DNA of 64,000 nt. Origin: CAYZXT01 sp964482515. Its GTDB lineage: Bacteria > Elusimicrobiota > Elusimicrobia > FEN-1173. The stretch is taken from assembly GCA_964482515.1 (NCBI GenBank), contig CAYZXT010000004.1:75374-139373 (forward strand), written 5' to 3'. Positions 42,297-51,592 of this stretch are shown in pieces. The notes beneath the pieces were generated by a model, which was not told the origin of the DNA, ran no database searches, and saw only the letters and a list, made by a program, of their open reading frames with translations. The position numbers and the translations under genes are program-made. How positions within the stretch are numbered: the first letter of the stretch is position 1; each line of letters starts with the position of its first letter.

Positions 42297-42713
42297 CTAA
42301 AATTGCTTCTCGTACCGCTGCTTAGAAAATACCGCTTTTTCTTTTGTAATCCAATAGCTGCGCCGCGAGCGGTCGAACGTTAGATCCAGCATCCGCTTTC
42401 CCGCCAAGCGCATGCAAACACCCATAGGCATGATGACTAAAAAAAACACGGCGGACAAGATGATCCGGGTCATCACGAACCCCATGACCACGGCCATTCC
42501 CATCCACGCCCGCTGGACCGGCCGCAGCACCGACGGAGCGGCCAGGCCGAGAAGCACCAGGGGGGCGCCGATCGCCGTGAAATAGGGGCCGACCGGTTTA
42601 TGTCTCAGCAAAGTGATGATGCCGATGGCCAGGAACACGCCGCCCACCACCAGCCCGAAGCCGCGCAGGTCCTTGCGTTCGCTTTTGATGGATTTAAAAT
42701 CGTCTTTAAGCAT
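42297..42713 (-). CDS. SxtJ-family membrane protein
   Basis: 138 residues from ATG 42713; a GTG 27 bases upstream overlaps the repeat and is less likely. Hydrophobic helices at about 20-38, 45-65 and 72-105 (GFGLVVGGVFLAIGII, FTAIGAPLVLLGLA, IILSAVFFLVIMPMGV) are followed by a basic tail LDLTFDRSRRSYW. This fits SxtJ, first noted in saxitoxin clusters next to a carbamoyltransferase. Role unknown. It lies between the carbamoyltransferase and DUF5989 genes, 15 bases from the latter. Confidence 0.75.
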   Translation of the reverse strand: MLKDDFKSIKSERKDLRGFGLVVGGVFLAIGIITLLRHKPVGPYFTAIGAPLVLLGLAAPSVLRPVQRAWMGMAVVMGFVMTRIILSAVFFLVIMPMGVCMRLAGKRMLDLTFDRSRRSYWITKEKAVFSKQRYEKQF

Positions 42714-42733
42714 GGATAATCTCTTTATAGAAG

Positions 42734-42806
42734 TTGTCACCCCGGCGAAAGCTGAGGTACAGTCATCTGAAATCTTCTGGATTCCGGCTTTCGCCGGAAT
42801 GACCGC
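42734..42806. repeat. Intergenic double-hairpin repeat, copy D
   Basis: The right hairpin ATTCCGGC (42781-42788) with GCCGGAAT (42793-42800) is perfect. The left hairpin has decayed (CCCCGGC against GCTGAGG). It lies inside the carbamoyltransferase-sxtJ transcript. Confidence 0.8.
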
Positions 42807-42808
42807 AA

Positions 42809-44626
42809 TTAGTCCAGTTCGTATTCCTTCTTCCAGTCCGTGTCTTTGTCCAGCGGCTTCTGCTCTTTCTTGTCCAGGATGAAATTCCCCAGCACCAAGT
42901 AATCCATGTTCGTGCGCATCAGGCAGACGAAGGCTTCCCGCGGCGTGCAGACGATGGGCTCGCCCCGCACGTTGAAGGACGTGTTGATGAGCACGCCGCA
43001 GTTCTGCTTTTCCTGGAACTTGGACAGCAGTTTGTAGAACAGCGGCTTCTCTTCCGGAGTGACGGTCTGGACGCGGGCCGAGTAATCAACGTGCGTGACG
43101 GCGGGTATCGTAGACCGAGACACGTTCAGCTTCTCGATGCCGAACAGCTTCTCTTCCTCCCCGGTCATCTTCCGCCGAAGGTTCTCGCGCACCGGCGCCA
43201 CCAGAAGCATGTAGGGGCTGTCCGAGTCCAGTTCGAAGTATTCCGACGCCTTTTCCCGCAACACCGCCGGGGCGAAGGGGCGGAAGCTCTCGCGGAATTT
43301 GATCTTCAGGTTCATGATCTCCTGCATCCTGGCGGAGCGCGCGTCGCCGATGATGGACCGGTTGCCCAGGGCGCGCGGGCCGAACTCCATGGGACCCTGG
43401 AACCAGCCGATCACCTTTTCCCGGGCGAGGTAGTCCGCCGTTTTTTCGACCAGCGCGTCGTCGTCAAGTTCCGTGAAAGGTATGCCGCCCGCTTGGAGGA
43501 ATTTCCGGATCTCATCGCGGCCGTAGTCCGGCCCGAGGCTCGAACCGCGCTGGGAATCGCGCCGGCCGTCGGCGTTCCGCGGATTGCCCAAGTATTGATA
43601 CCAGGTGAAAAGCGCCGCGCCCAGAGCTCCACCCGCGTCGCCGGCCGCGGGCTGGATCCAGATGTTCTCGAACGGCCCGTCCCGCAAAATCTTCCCATTG
43701 CCGACGCAGTTCAGCGCCACGCCGCCGGCCAGGCAGAGATTTTTTTCGCCCGTGTCCTTTTGGACCTGCCGGGCCACGCGCATCATGACCTCCTCGGTCA
43801 CGTCCTGCACGGAACGGGCCAGGTCCATCTCCCGCTGCGTCAGCTTTGATTCCGGCTTCCGCGGTTCCCCGCCGAACAGCCTATGGAATTTGCCGTTGGT
43901 CATCCGGAGGCCCGCGCCGTAGCCGAAGTAATCCATGTTGAGGGCGAAGGACCCGTCTTCCTTCAGGTCGATGAGCTCGGACAGGATCAAGTCCTTGTAT
44001 TTCGGCTCGCCGTAGGGCGCCAGGCCCATCACCTTGTATTCGCCGGAGTTGACCTTGAACCCGGTGTAATAGGTGAACGCGGAATAGAGCAGGCCGATGG
44101 AATGGGGGAAGTGGATTTCCTTTTGCAGCTCGATGGCGTTATCGCGCCCGACGCCGCAGCTGGTCGTCGTCCATTCCCCCACGCCGTCCAGCGTCAGCAG
44201 CGCCGCGCTCTGGAACGGCGACGGAAAAAACGCCGAAGCCGCGTGGGATTCGTGATGCTCGGTAAAGAGGGTCTTTCCCTCGTAGCCGAGCTCGGTGGCG
44301 ATGATTTCCTTCATCCATATTTTTTCCTTGATCCACAGCGGGATGGCCTTGATGAAGGAGGATAATCCCCGCGGCGCGTAGGCCAGATAGCTCGCGAGGA
44401 GCCGTTCGAACTTGAGGAAAGGCTTGTCGTAAAAGGTGACGTAGTCCAGGTCCTTGACGGTGATGCCGCCCGCCTTCAAACAGAATTCGATGGCGTTTTT
44501 AGGGAACCCCGCGTCGTGCTTTTTCCGGGTGAAGCGTTCTTCCTGGGCGGCGGCGACAATCCGTCCGTCCTGCACCAGACAGGCCGCGCTATCGTGATAG
44601 AAAGCGGAAATACCGAGAATATTCAT
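42809..44626 (-). CDS. Carbamoyltransferase (NodU/CmcH/SxtI family)
   Basis: 605 residues from ATG 44626 (MNILGISAFYHDSAACL), the family start; a longer frame to 44860 is shadow. The Kae1-like N-terminal domain has HHESHAASAFFPSPF with the metal His residues and LTLDGVGEWTT. The C-terminal YrdC-like domain has GPRALGNRSIIGDARS and LINTSFNVRGEPIVC. Members move a carbamoyl group from carbamoyl phosphate, via carbamoyl-AMP, to a hydroxyl of a sugar or metabolite. With SxtJ and DUF5989 in the same transcript the acceptor may be a surface glycan, which is inference. Confidence 0.9.
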   Translation of the reverse strand: MNILGISAFYHDSAACLVQDGRIVAAAQEERFTRKKHDAGFPKNAIEFCLKAGGITVKDLDYVTFYDKPFLKFERLLASYLAYAPRGLSSFIKAIPLWIKEKIWMKEIIATELGYEGKTLFTEHHESHAASAFFPSPFQSAALLTLDGVGEWTTTSCGVGRDNAIELQKEIHFPHSIGLLYSAFTYYTGFKVNSGEYKVMGLAPYGEPKYKDLILSELIDLKEDGSFALNMDYFGYGAGLRMTNGKFHRLFGGEPRKPESKLTQREMDLARSVQDVTEEVMMRVARQVQKDTGEKNLCLAGGVALNCVGNGKILRDGPFENIWIQPAAGDAGGALGAALFTWYQYLGNPRNADGRRDSQRGSSLGPDYGRDEIRKFLQAGGIPFTELDDDALVEKTADYLAREKVIGWFQGPMEFGPRALGNRSIIGDARSARMQEIMNLKIKFRESFRPFAPAVLREKASEYFELDSDSPYMLLVAPVRENLRRKMTGEEEKLFGIEKLNVSRSTIPAVTHVDYSARVQTVTPEEKPLFYKLLSKFQEKQNCGVLINTSFNVRGEPIVCTPREAFVCLMRTNMDYLVLGNFILDKKEQKPLDKDTDWKKEYELD

Positions 44627-44681
44627 TGGGGGAAGAATTGCGATGGAATTATCCCATAAAGGGAAGATATCGTAAAATAGA

Positions 44682-46235
44682 ATGATGAAGATCCGGGTGG
44701 GCATCATCGGCGCAGGCCCCGGCGGATTGGCCGCGGCCGTTCTCTTGGCCCGGCGGGGTTTCGACGTCACCGTCTTTGAGCGCGACTCCCGCGTAGGGGG
44801 GCGCAACGGCCGGATCCGGGCCGACGGATACACCTTCGACATCGGCCCCACCTTTTTCACGATGCCTTTCCTGCTGGATGAAATTTTTCAGGAGTGCGGA
44901 CGGCGCCTCGACGATTACATCGACCTAAAAGCCGTCGAGCCCCATTACCGGCTGGTCTTCACGGACGGGAAGGAATTCCGCCCGGGGAAGGACGCAGACG
45001 GGGTCAGAGATTCCATCCGCGCAATAAACCCCGCGGACGCCGACGGCTTCGACCGCTACATGGAATACAACCGGCGCAAGCTGGCGGCGGTCCTTCCCAG
45101 CCTGAAAGTACCCCACGAACATGTCTATCAAATCCTTCGACCGGCCCTGTTCAAAACTCTTCCGTTCCTGAACGTCGCGGGGTCCGCGTGGGGTGAAGCA
45201 TCCCGTTTTTTCTCGGACGAACGAATCCGGCTCGCTTTTACCTTTGAATCGCGTTACTTCGGCATGTCACCGTTCCAAACCCCGTCGTTGTTTACGATTC
45301 TGCCCTATTCGGAATACCGCTGGGGCGTCCACCATCCCGTCGGCGGCTGCCATCGCCTGTCCATGGCACTTGAGCAATTGGCCCGGGATATGGGCGCGCG
45401 CATTCACTTAGACGCGGATGTGACGCAGATAGAAACAGAGGGGCGCAGGGCCCGCATTCTGCACACGGCGGACGACCGCGTCCATAAGTTCGATGAAATC
45501 GTCATGAACGCGGATTTCGCCTGGGGCATGAGGAACCTGGTCCCGGACGCGGCGCGGCGCCACTACACGGACGAGAAACTCGCCCGCAAGAAATATTCCG
45601 GTTCCGCCTTCGTCATGCACCTGGGACTGGACAAGCGGTACGAACACCTGCTCCACCACAATATTTTCATCTCGGACGACTATCGCAAAAGCCTGCGGGG
45701 AAACGAACCCGGGGAACGGTTGTCGGAGGATCCCTCCATTTACGTGCAAAACGCCTCGGCCACGGACCCCACGCTCGCGCCGGAGGGACATTCAACGCTC
45801 CGCGTGTCGGTGTCCGTTCCCAACCTGAAGACCGGCATCGATTGGTCCAAAGAACGGGATCGCTACCGGCGGCTGGTGCTTGATAAACTGGCGGAGCGGG
45901 CAGGACTGGCGGACCTGGAAAAACACATCCGGTTCGAGCAAATCATAACGCCCGCGGATTGGGAGTCGAGGATGCGCGTGGGATACGGGGCGATCTTCAG
46001 CCTAGAACACACCTGGCGGCAGATATATGCGCTCCGACCGCACAACCGCTTCGAGGAATTCGAGAACATGTGGCTGGTGGGCGGCGGCACGCAACCCGGT
46101 AGCGGGCTCCCCTTCATATACGCGTCGGCCCGCATCACGGCCGATGGGATCGCCAAAAAATACTCCGGCCGGCCGGAACCTTCGCCGCTGGCCGCGCCGA
46201 TCCCGCGTATTTCCGCGGCCGGCGCGCCGACTTGA
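44682..46235 (+). CDS. Phytoene desaturase-like FAD oxidoreductase (CrtI family)
   Basis: 517 residues. The dinucleotide motif VGIIGAGPGGLAAAVLLARRG at the start (core GAGPGG) is followed by FERDSRVGGRNGRI and DIGPTFFTMPFLLDE. The C-terminal FAD motif is VGGGTQPGSGLPFIYASAR. This is the CrtI-type carotenoid desaturase/isomerase pattern. No phytoene synthase (crtB) is adjacent, so the substrate may be carotenoid or another polyene. TAAAAT lies 6 bases before the first ATG and no Shine-Dalgarno is seen, so the transcript may be leaderless. Divergent from the carbamoyltransferase. Confidence 0.87.
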   Translation: MMKIRVGIIGAGPGGLAAAVLLARRGFDVTVFERDSRVGGRNGRIRADGYTFDIGPTFFTMPFLLDEIFQECGRRLDDYIDLKAVEPHYRLVFTDGKEFRPGKDADGVRDSIRAINPADADGFDRYMEYNRRKLAAVLPSLKVPHEHVYQILRPALFKTLPFLNVAGSAWGEASRFFSDERIRLAFTFESRYFGMSPFQTPSLFTILPYSEYRWGVHHPVGGCHRLSMALEQLARDMGARIHLDADVTQIETEGRRARILHTADDRVHKFDEIVMNADFAWGMRNLVPDAARRHYTDEKLARKKYSGSAFVMHLGLDKRYEHLLHHNIFISDDYRKSLRGNEPGERLSEDPSIYVQNASATDPTLAPEGHSTLRVSVSVPNLKTGIDWSKERDRYRRLVLDKLAERAGLADLEKHIRFEQIITPADWESRMRVGYGAIFSLEHTWRQIYALRPHNRFEEFENMWLVGGGTQPGSGLPFIYASARITADGIAKKYSGRPEPSPLAAPIPRISAAGAPT

Positions 46236-46247
46236 GGGGATTTAAGG

Positions 46248-46898
46248 CTAGATGAGCGGGTGGGTCCGGCGCAGGGTGCGCCGGTAAGTCGACATTATTT
46301 CTTCGGGCCCCGCCGCGGTAAAACCCAAATCATGCAGCAACCCGTCCGTCAGTTTGTAAACCCATCCGTGAACGGCCACCTTTTGCCCGCGCCGCCAGGC
46401 GTTCTGGATGATGGACGTGTGGCAGACGCTGCGGGCCTGTTCGATCACGTTCAACTCGCATAAACGGTTGGTCCGCGCCGAACCGCGCCTGGCGGAAAGG
46501 TCCGGCGCATGCTTGTCGCGAATGTCCTTAATGGGCTGTAGCCAGCTGTCGATGAGGCCCGTCGTTCCGCCTTTGATCACGGCGGCGACCCCTCCGCAGC
46601 CGTAATGGCCGCAGACGATCACGTGCTTGACGCGCAAAACGTCCACGGCGTATTGGAGCACGGAAAGGCAATTGATGTCCGCCGGCGCGACGATGTTGGC
46701 CACATTGCGGTGGACGAAGACTTCTCCGGGCATCAACCCTATGATTTCGTTGGCCGGAACGCGGCTGTCGGAGCAGCCGATCCACAGATACTCGGGCGTC
46801 TGCTGATGGGAAAGTTTTTGGAAAAAACCGGGGTCGGTCCGTGTCATGGACCCGGCCCAACGCCGGTTGTTATCGAAAAGTTTTTTCAGGTAGCGCAT
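46248..46898 (-). CDS. Beta-carbonic anhydrase
   Basis: 216 residues from ATG 46898 (MRYLKKLFDNNRRWA), the family start; a frame to 47063 overlaps the MFS gene region. Zinc ligands and partner residues are in WIGCSDSRVP (Cys, Asp/Arg dyad) and CGHYGCGG (His, Cys). VFVHRNVAN and LSVLQYAVDVL also match. It interconverts carbon dioxide and bicarbonate. It could supply bicarbonate for carboxylation or handle the CO2 released by the glycine cleavage system. Convergent with the desaturase and divergent from the MFS gene. Confidence 0.94.
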   Translation of the reverse strand: MRYLKKLFDNNRRWAGSMTRTDPGFFQKLSHQQTPEYLWIGCSDSRVPANEIIGLMPGEVFVHRNVANIVAPADINCLSVLQYAVDVLRVKHVIVCGHYGCGGVAAVIKGGTTGLIDSWLQPIKDIRDKHAPDLSARRGSARTNRLCELNVIEQARSVCHTSIIQNAWRRGQKVAVHGWVYKLTDGLLHDLGFTAAGPEEIMSTYRRTLRRTHPLI

Positions 46899-46989
46899 CG
46901 ACGTCCATTCTATAAAAATTCCCGCGCGATTGGCGCGCCGTGTCCCATCGCGTTGCGCATAGGCCGCGGATTTCATACATAGGGAAACG

Positions 46990-48189
46990 ATGGCTCCAGA
47001 AACCGCAAAACTCTTCACCAAGGATTTCATATGCTGGCTCGCCGCGAGGTTCGCCTCGAACATGGGCCGGCGGATGGTTTCCGTCGCCGTGGCATGGCAG
47101 ATCTACCAGCTCACCCGCAGCCCCCTGGCGCTGGGGTTCATCGGGATGGCCGAGGCCTTCCCCTTCCTGGCGACCTCCCTTTGGGCCGGCCACCTGGTGG
47201 ACCGCCACCACAAGAAGCCCTTCATGGTCGGCGCCGAAGCCGCCCTCACGCTGTGCGCCGCGGCGCTCTGCGCCCTCACGTTTCTTCATCGCGCCCCCAT
47301 CCTCATGTACTACCTGATCGTCGCGCTGATCGGCGCTTCGGTCAGTTTCGCCAGCGTGGCCTCCAGCGTGTTCGTCCAGACCACGGTGCCGAAGGAAATC
47401 TACTCCCGGGCCGCGGCGTGGAACCTGTCTTCCTACATGGCCGCGACCATCGCCGGACCGATCGCGGGAGGATGGCTGCTGACGCACGCCTCCGGCCGTG
47501 CGACGCTGGCGCTGGCGGCGGCGTTCTTCCTCATCGCCCTCACGTTCATGGCCGGCCTCCGCTTCCTCCCGCCGCTGGCGCCCGCCCCCGCGGAATCGGC
47601 GTTCCAGCGCATCAAGGAAGGGATCAAGTTCGTGCGCACCCAACCGCTCATCCTCGCCTGCATGTGCATCGACATGGTGGCGGTGTTCTTCGGCGACGCC
47701 GTGGCGCTGTTCCCGATCTTCGCCGACCGGCTCGGAGGCGGGGCCTTCGGCTTCGGCCTGCTTCGCGCGTCCCCCGCCGTGGGAGCGGCGTTGGTCTCCC
47801 TGACCCACTCGTTCCGGCCTTTCATCAGCCCGACTTGGGGCCTTCTGAAAAAAGCCGTTCTCGTTTTCGGCCTCTGCATGATCGCCTTCGCCCTGTCGCC
47901 CCACATTCTCATCGCCGCCGTCTTCCTCATGCTGTCCGGCGCGGCCGACGGAATCAGCGTCATCATCCGCCAGAGCGTCTATCAAGCGCACACGCCCGAC
48001 GCCCTGCGGGGCCGCGTGGCCGCCCTGAGCGGGATATTCATCAGCACTTCCAACGAACTGGGGGACTTCGAATCGGGCATTACCGCCAGCCTCATGGGGC
48101 CGGTGCTCTCCGTCATCTTCGGCGCCAGTCTGACCGTGATTAGCGTGGGCGTGATGGCCCGCAAGTTCCGCCACGTTCCGGACAAATAA
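46990..48189 (+). CDS. MFS transporter (EntS/DHA3-like exporter)
   Basis: 399 residues, 11-12 membrane helices. The first helices contain FASNMGRRMVSVAVAWQIYQLTRSPLALGFIGM, in family blocks FASNMG and VAWQIYQLT. The MFS loop 2-3 motif appears as GHLVDRHHKKPFM. Central loop RIKEGIKFVRTQPLIL is typical of the DHA3 group, which exports siderophores, macrolides or other small molecules. The substrate is unknown. A promoter-like TTGCGC, 17 bases, TACATA precedes it in the intergenic gap. Nine bases separate it from lpd. Confidence 0.88.
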   Translation: MAPETAKLFTKDFICWLAARFASNMGRRMVSVAVAWQIYQLTRSPLALGFIGMAEAFPFLATSLWAGHLVDRHHKKPFMVGAEAALTLCAAALCALTFLHRAPILMYYLIVALIGASVSFASVASSVFVQTTVPKEIYSRAAAWNLSSYMAATIAGPIAGGWLLTHASGRATLALAAAFFLIALTFMAGLRFLPPLAPAPAESAFQRIKEGIKFVRTQPLILACMCIDMVAVFFGDAVALFPIFADRLGGGAFGFGLLRASPAVGAALVSLTHSFRPFISPTWGLLKKAVLVFGLCMIAFALSPHILIAAVFLMLSGAADGISVIIRQSVYQAHTPDALRGRVAALSGIFISTSNELGDFESGITASLMGPVLSVIFGASLTVISVGVMARKFRHVPDK

Positions 48190-48197
48190 AAAATATA

Positions 48198-49553
48198 ATG
48201 TCCCCCATGCGAACATCCTTGGCGATCATCGGCGCGGGACCAGGCGGGGAAGCCGCGGCCAAGCGCGCGGCCAAGCGCGGAATTAAAACCGTCCTCATCG
48301 AAAAAGCCGACCTCGGCGGCGTCTGCCTCAACCGCGGCTGCATCCCCTCCAAGATTTTGCTCGAAGCCGGGCGGTTGCTTAGCCAAGCCAAAGCGGCATC
48401 CGCGCACCTATCGGGGGCCGAATCTTTGTCCATCCGCTGGGAGGCTCTCCAAAAAAGAAAATCCCAGATCGTCAACGACCTGCGCGTGGGCCTGACCCAA
48501 CATCTGTCGCGGCTCGGCGTCGATGTCTTCACCGGCACCGCCCGCTTTTCCGGCCCGAATCAATTGATCGTCGCCATGCCGAACGGTGAACAAACCGTCG
48601 AATTCGAGCACGCCATCCTGGCCGCGGGCTCGGAAGCGTTTTTCCCTCCGCCCTTCGATTCCATTCGTGATATAATTCTCGACAGCGACCGCGCCCTGGC
48701 CCTCGATCACGTTCCGGCGCGCCTCGTCGTGGTCGGCGGCGGCGCCGTGGGCTGCGAGTTCGCCTGTTTGTTCCAGGAATTGGGAAGCCGGGTGACGCTG
48801 GTCGAAATGAAAGACCAGCTTTTGCCGGGCGAGGACGTGCCCGTGGTCCGCGTGCTGCAAAACGCCTTCGAGAAACGCGGCATGACAGTGCTTACGTCCA
48901 CCACGGTGGAATTCCTGTCCAAAACCAAGCACTGGACCCTGAGGTTGTCCAACCGGCAGGAGATCGAGGCCGACGAGGTGCTCGTCTGCGTGGGCCGACG
49001 GCCCAACGCCGCGGGGCTCGCCCTGGACAAAGCGTCCGTCAAGGTGGATAAGAACCGCGTGGCGGTGAACGAGTTCCTCCAAACCTCCCAGCCCCACATC
49101 TACGCGGTGGGCGACGTGAACGGCCTTTCGCTCCTAGCCCACGCCGCGTCCGCCCAAGCCGAAACCGCGGTGGACCATATCGCCGGCGAAAAAAAACCCT
49201 ACGATAATTCCCTCGTGCCGCGGGCGCTCTACACCTGGCCGGAAGTGGCCAGCGTCGGCGAATGGACGAGCTCCGCCCAGGCCAAGGGCAAGGAAGCCAA
49301 ATCCCAGCGGTTTTTCTTTAAGGGCTCCGCCAAGGCCCTGGCCGGCAACGAAACTGACGGGTTCATCCAGATCGTCTTCGATACCGCGAACAATAAACTC
49401 TTGGGCGCCCAGATCGCGGGGCCCCACGCCACGGAGCTGATCCACGTTTTTTCCACGGCCCTCGTCGCCGGGTTCACCGTCGACCAATTGCGCCGCGTGA
49501 TCTTCGCCCATCCCACGCTGTCCGAGGGGATCAAGGAAGCATTGTCCCGCTGA
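48198..49553 (+). CDS. lpdA: Dihydrolipoyl dehydrogenase (E3 / L protein)
   Basis: 451 residues. Flavin disulphide reductase that reoxidises dihydrolipoyl groups with NAD. FAD motif IIGAGPGGEAAAKRA; redox disulphide GGVCLNRGCIPSK (two Cys, 4 apart); NAD motif VVGGGAVGCEFACLF; C-terminal interface residues HPTLSEGIKEAL with the catalytic His. Codon 4 is also Met. Position just ahead of lipA-gcvT-gcvH makes it the L protein of the glycine cleavage system. Confidence 0.95.
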   Translation: MSPMRTSLAIIGAGPGGEAAAKRAAKRGIKTVLIEKADLGGVCLNRGCIPSKILLEAGRLLSQAKAASAHLSGAESLSIRWEALQKRKSQIVNDLRVGLTQHLSRLGVDVFTGTARFSGPNQLIVAMPNGEQTVEFEHAILAAGSEAFFPPPFDSIRDIILDSDRALALDHVPARLVVVGGGAVGCEFACLFQELGSRVTLVEMKDQLLPGEDVPVVRVLQNAFEKRGMTVLTSTTVEFLSKTKHWTLRLSNRQEIEADEVLVCVGRRPNAAGLALDKASVKVDKNRVAVNEFLQTSQPHIYAVGDVNGLSLLAHAASAQAETAVDHIAGEKKPYDNSLVPRALYTWPEVASVGEWTSSAQAKGKEAKSQRFFFKGSAKALAGNETDGFIQIVFDTANNKLLGAQIAGPHATELIHVFSTALVAGFTVDQLRRVIFAHPTLSEGIKEALSR

Positions 49554-49583
49554 AAATGGTATAGTGAGAACCTTCCATTAATT

Positions 49584-50486
49584 ATGAATTCTTCCACCAT
49601 TTCCTGGCGGCCGCGTCTGCCGTCCCATCTCAAACGTTCCGTCCCCAAGGGCGGGCATTTCTTCCAGATTAAGGATGAACTGGGGCGTACGGCCCTGCCC
49701 ACGGTCTGTGAGCAAGCCCTATGCCCCAACCGCAACGAATGCTGGTCCCGCGGCACCCTCACTTTTCAGATTTTGGGATCCATCTGCACGCGCCGCTGCT
49801 CCTTCTGCGCGGAAACCACGGGAAAACCGAACCTCGTGAACGCCGATGAGCCCGAAAAACTTTTGGAAGCTACGCTCCGATTGAAGCTGAAGCACGTCGT
49901 CATCACGTCCCCCGCCCGCGACGACCTGCGGGACCAGGGCGCGAACCAGTTCGCGGCCTGCATCAAACTCCTGCACGAAAAAGCGCCGGACATTACTGTC
50001 GAAGTGTTGACGCCCGATTTCCAGGGCCGGCCCGAGCTCTTGAAGATCGTCTTCGACGCGCGACCCGACATCTTCAACCACAATATGGAAACCGTCCGCC
50101 GCCTCACCCCGAAAGTCCGCGCCCGGGCCACCTACGACCGCTCCCTCGCCGTGCTCAAAGCGGCGAACGAGGCCGGGCTCGTCGCCAAGTCCGGGCTGAT
50201 GATCGGCTTGGGCGAAACCGTGGACGAGCTGATGGAAACCTTCGGCGACATGAAGGCGCACGGCGTGCGGCTGTTGACCGTCGGACAGTACCTTCCGCCC
50301 AGCGAAGACCATTTCCCCGTCCAAAAGTTTTACACGCCCGAGGAGTTCCTCGACCTCAACCGCCGCGCCCGGCCGCTCTTCGACCAGGCCATGATCGGCC
50401 CGCTGGTCCGAAGCTCCTATCATGCGGACGACGTTGCCGCCAGGCAACGTGCCGGTTTGTCGGACGGCAAGGAACCGGCTTCATGA
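49584..50486 (+). CDS. lipA: Lipoyl synthase
   Basis: 300 residues. Radical SAM enzyme inserting two sulphurs into octanoyl-H protein. The auxiliary cluster Cys set is CEQALCPNRNEC and the radical SAM cluster is CTRRCSFC. The C-terminal RSSYHADD supplies the conserved Ser ligand in the R-S-S-Y motif. GNLVNADEP-like substrate strands follow. It overlaps gcvT by 4 bases, so lipoate synthesis is coupled to the enzyme that needs it. Confidence 0.97.
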   Translation: MNSSTISWRPRLPSHLKRSVPKGGHFFQIKDELGRTALPTVCEQALCPNRNECWSRGTLTFQILGSICTRRCSFCAETTGKPNLVNADEPEKLLEATLRLKLKHVVITSPARDDLRDQGANQFAACIKLLHEKAPDITVEVLTPDFQGRPELLKIVFDARPDIFNHNMETVRRLTPKVRARATYDRSLAVLKAANEAGLVAKSGLMIGLGETVDELMETFGDMKAHGVRLLTVGQYLPPSEDHFPVQKFYTPEEFLDLNRRARPLFDQAMIGPLVRSSYHADDVAARQRAGLSDGKEPAS

Positions 50487-51592
50487 ACCGCACCCCGTTT
50501 TTTTCAGCGCACCAAGCCACCGGCGCCCGCCTCATCGATTTCGGCGGCTGGGAAATGCCGGTCCAGTTCGCCGGAATTTTGCAGGAGCACGCGGCGGTGC
50601 GCGAACGCGCCGGCGTGTTCGACATCTCCCACATGGGCCAGGTTTGGGTCACGGGAAAAGACGCGCTGCCGTTCCTCCAAAAACTCCTCACCAACGATCT
50701 ATCCAAACTCGTCCCGGGCAAGGGCCAATACAACCTCATGTGCCGCGAGGACGGCTGCGTCATCGACGATCTCTACGTCTATTTCCTTTCGCCGGACCGC
50801 TATCTCGTCATCATCAACGCGTCCCACATCCCCGTGGACCTGCGGTGGATGCGGGACCATAAAGTCGGGACCGTATCGATTGAAGAACAGCCGAACCGCG
50901 CCGCGCTGGCCGTCCAGGGCCCGGCTGCGGAAAAGATCGTCGCAGGGTTCTGCCCCGAGGCGACGGCGATGAAACGGAACGGCGTGGGCGAGTTCACTTT
51001 GCTGGGGCAAAAAATCGTCATCGCCCGCACGGGCTACACCGGGGAAGACGGTTTCGAGTTCTTCGGCCCGGCCGCGCCGTTGTTAGAGTTTTATCCCAAA
51101 CTCTTGGAGGCCGGAAAACCCCTCGGCCTGGAACCCATCGGCCTGGGCGCGCGGGACACGCTGCGCCTCGAGATGGGCTACCGCCTGCACGGGAACGATT
51201 TGGACGAACAGCACACGGCCCTGGAAGCCGGGCTGAACTGGGCCGTCAAGCTCGACAAGAAAGAGGACTTCGCGGGCAAGTCGGCGTTGGTCCGCGAACA
51301 ACAGCGCGGCTCCAAACGAAAGTTCATCGCCTTCCGCGTCACCGGCGCCGGCGTGGCGCGCCACGGCTATCCACTCCTGGCGGGCGGAACGCCCATTGGC
51401 GAAGTGAGCAGCGGGACATTTTCCCCTTCGCTCAAAGCCGGCATCGGGATGGGTTTCGTCGACGCGAGGGCCTTCGCCGCGGCCCAGGAAAAACAGACGC
51501 CACTTTCCGTAAAGATTCATAACCGCGACGTCCCCGTGGAAGTCGCGCGGCTCCCGTTTTATAAAAAAGAAGCTTTAACCGCGGCAAAATGA
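50483..51592 (+). CDS. gcvT: Aminomethyltransferase (glycine cleavage T protein)
   Basis: 369 residues. Moves the methylene carbon from the lipoyl-bound aminomethyl group to tetrahydrofolate, releasing ammonia. Family features: FGGWEMPVQFAGIL, AGVFDISHMGQ, the folate-site Asp in LLTNDLSKL, RTGYTGEDGFE, and the C-terminal barrel GEVSSGTFSPSLKAGIGMGFV. ATGA overlap with lipA. A repeat element separates it from gcvH. Confidence 0.96.
   Translation: MNRTPFFSAHQATGARLIDFGGWEMPVQFAGILQEHAAVRERAGVFDISHMGQVWVTGKDALPFLQKLLTNDLSKLVPGKGQYNLMCREDGCVIDDLYVYFLSPDRYLVIINASHIPVDLRWMRDHKVGTVSIEEQPNRAALAVQGPAAEKIVAGFCPEATAMKRNGVGEFTLLGQKIVIARTGYTGEDGFEFFGPAAPLLEFYPKLLEAGKPLGLEPIGLGARDTLRLEMGYRLHGNDLDEQHTALEAGLNWAVKLDKKEDFAGKSALVREQQRGSKRKFIAFRVTGAGVARHGYPLLAGGTPIGEVSSGTFSPSLKAGIGMGFVDARAFAAAQEKQTPLSVKIHNRDVPVEVARLPFYKKEALTAAK

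Noticed and set aside
46870..48216. A 448-residue minus-strand open frame opposite the MFS gene
   Set aside because: Very high Gly/Arg/Glu/His content and no hydrophobic or catalytic pattern; the MFS helices lie on the plus strand.
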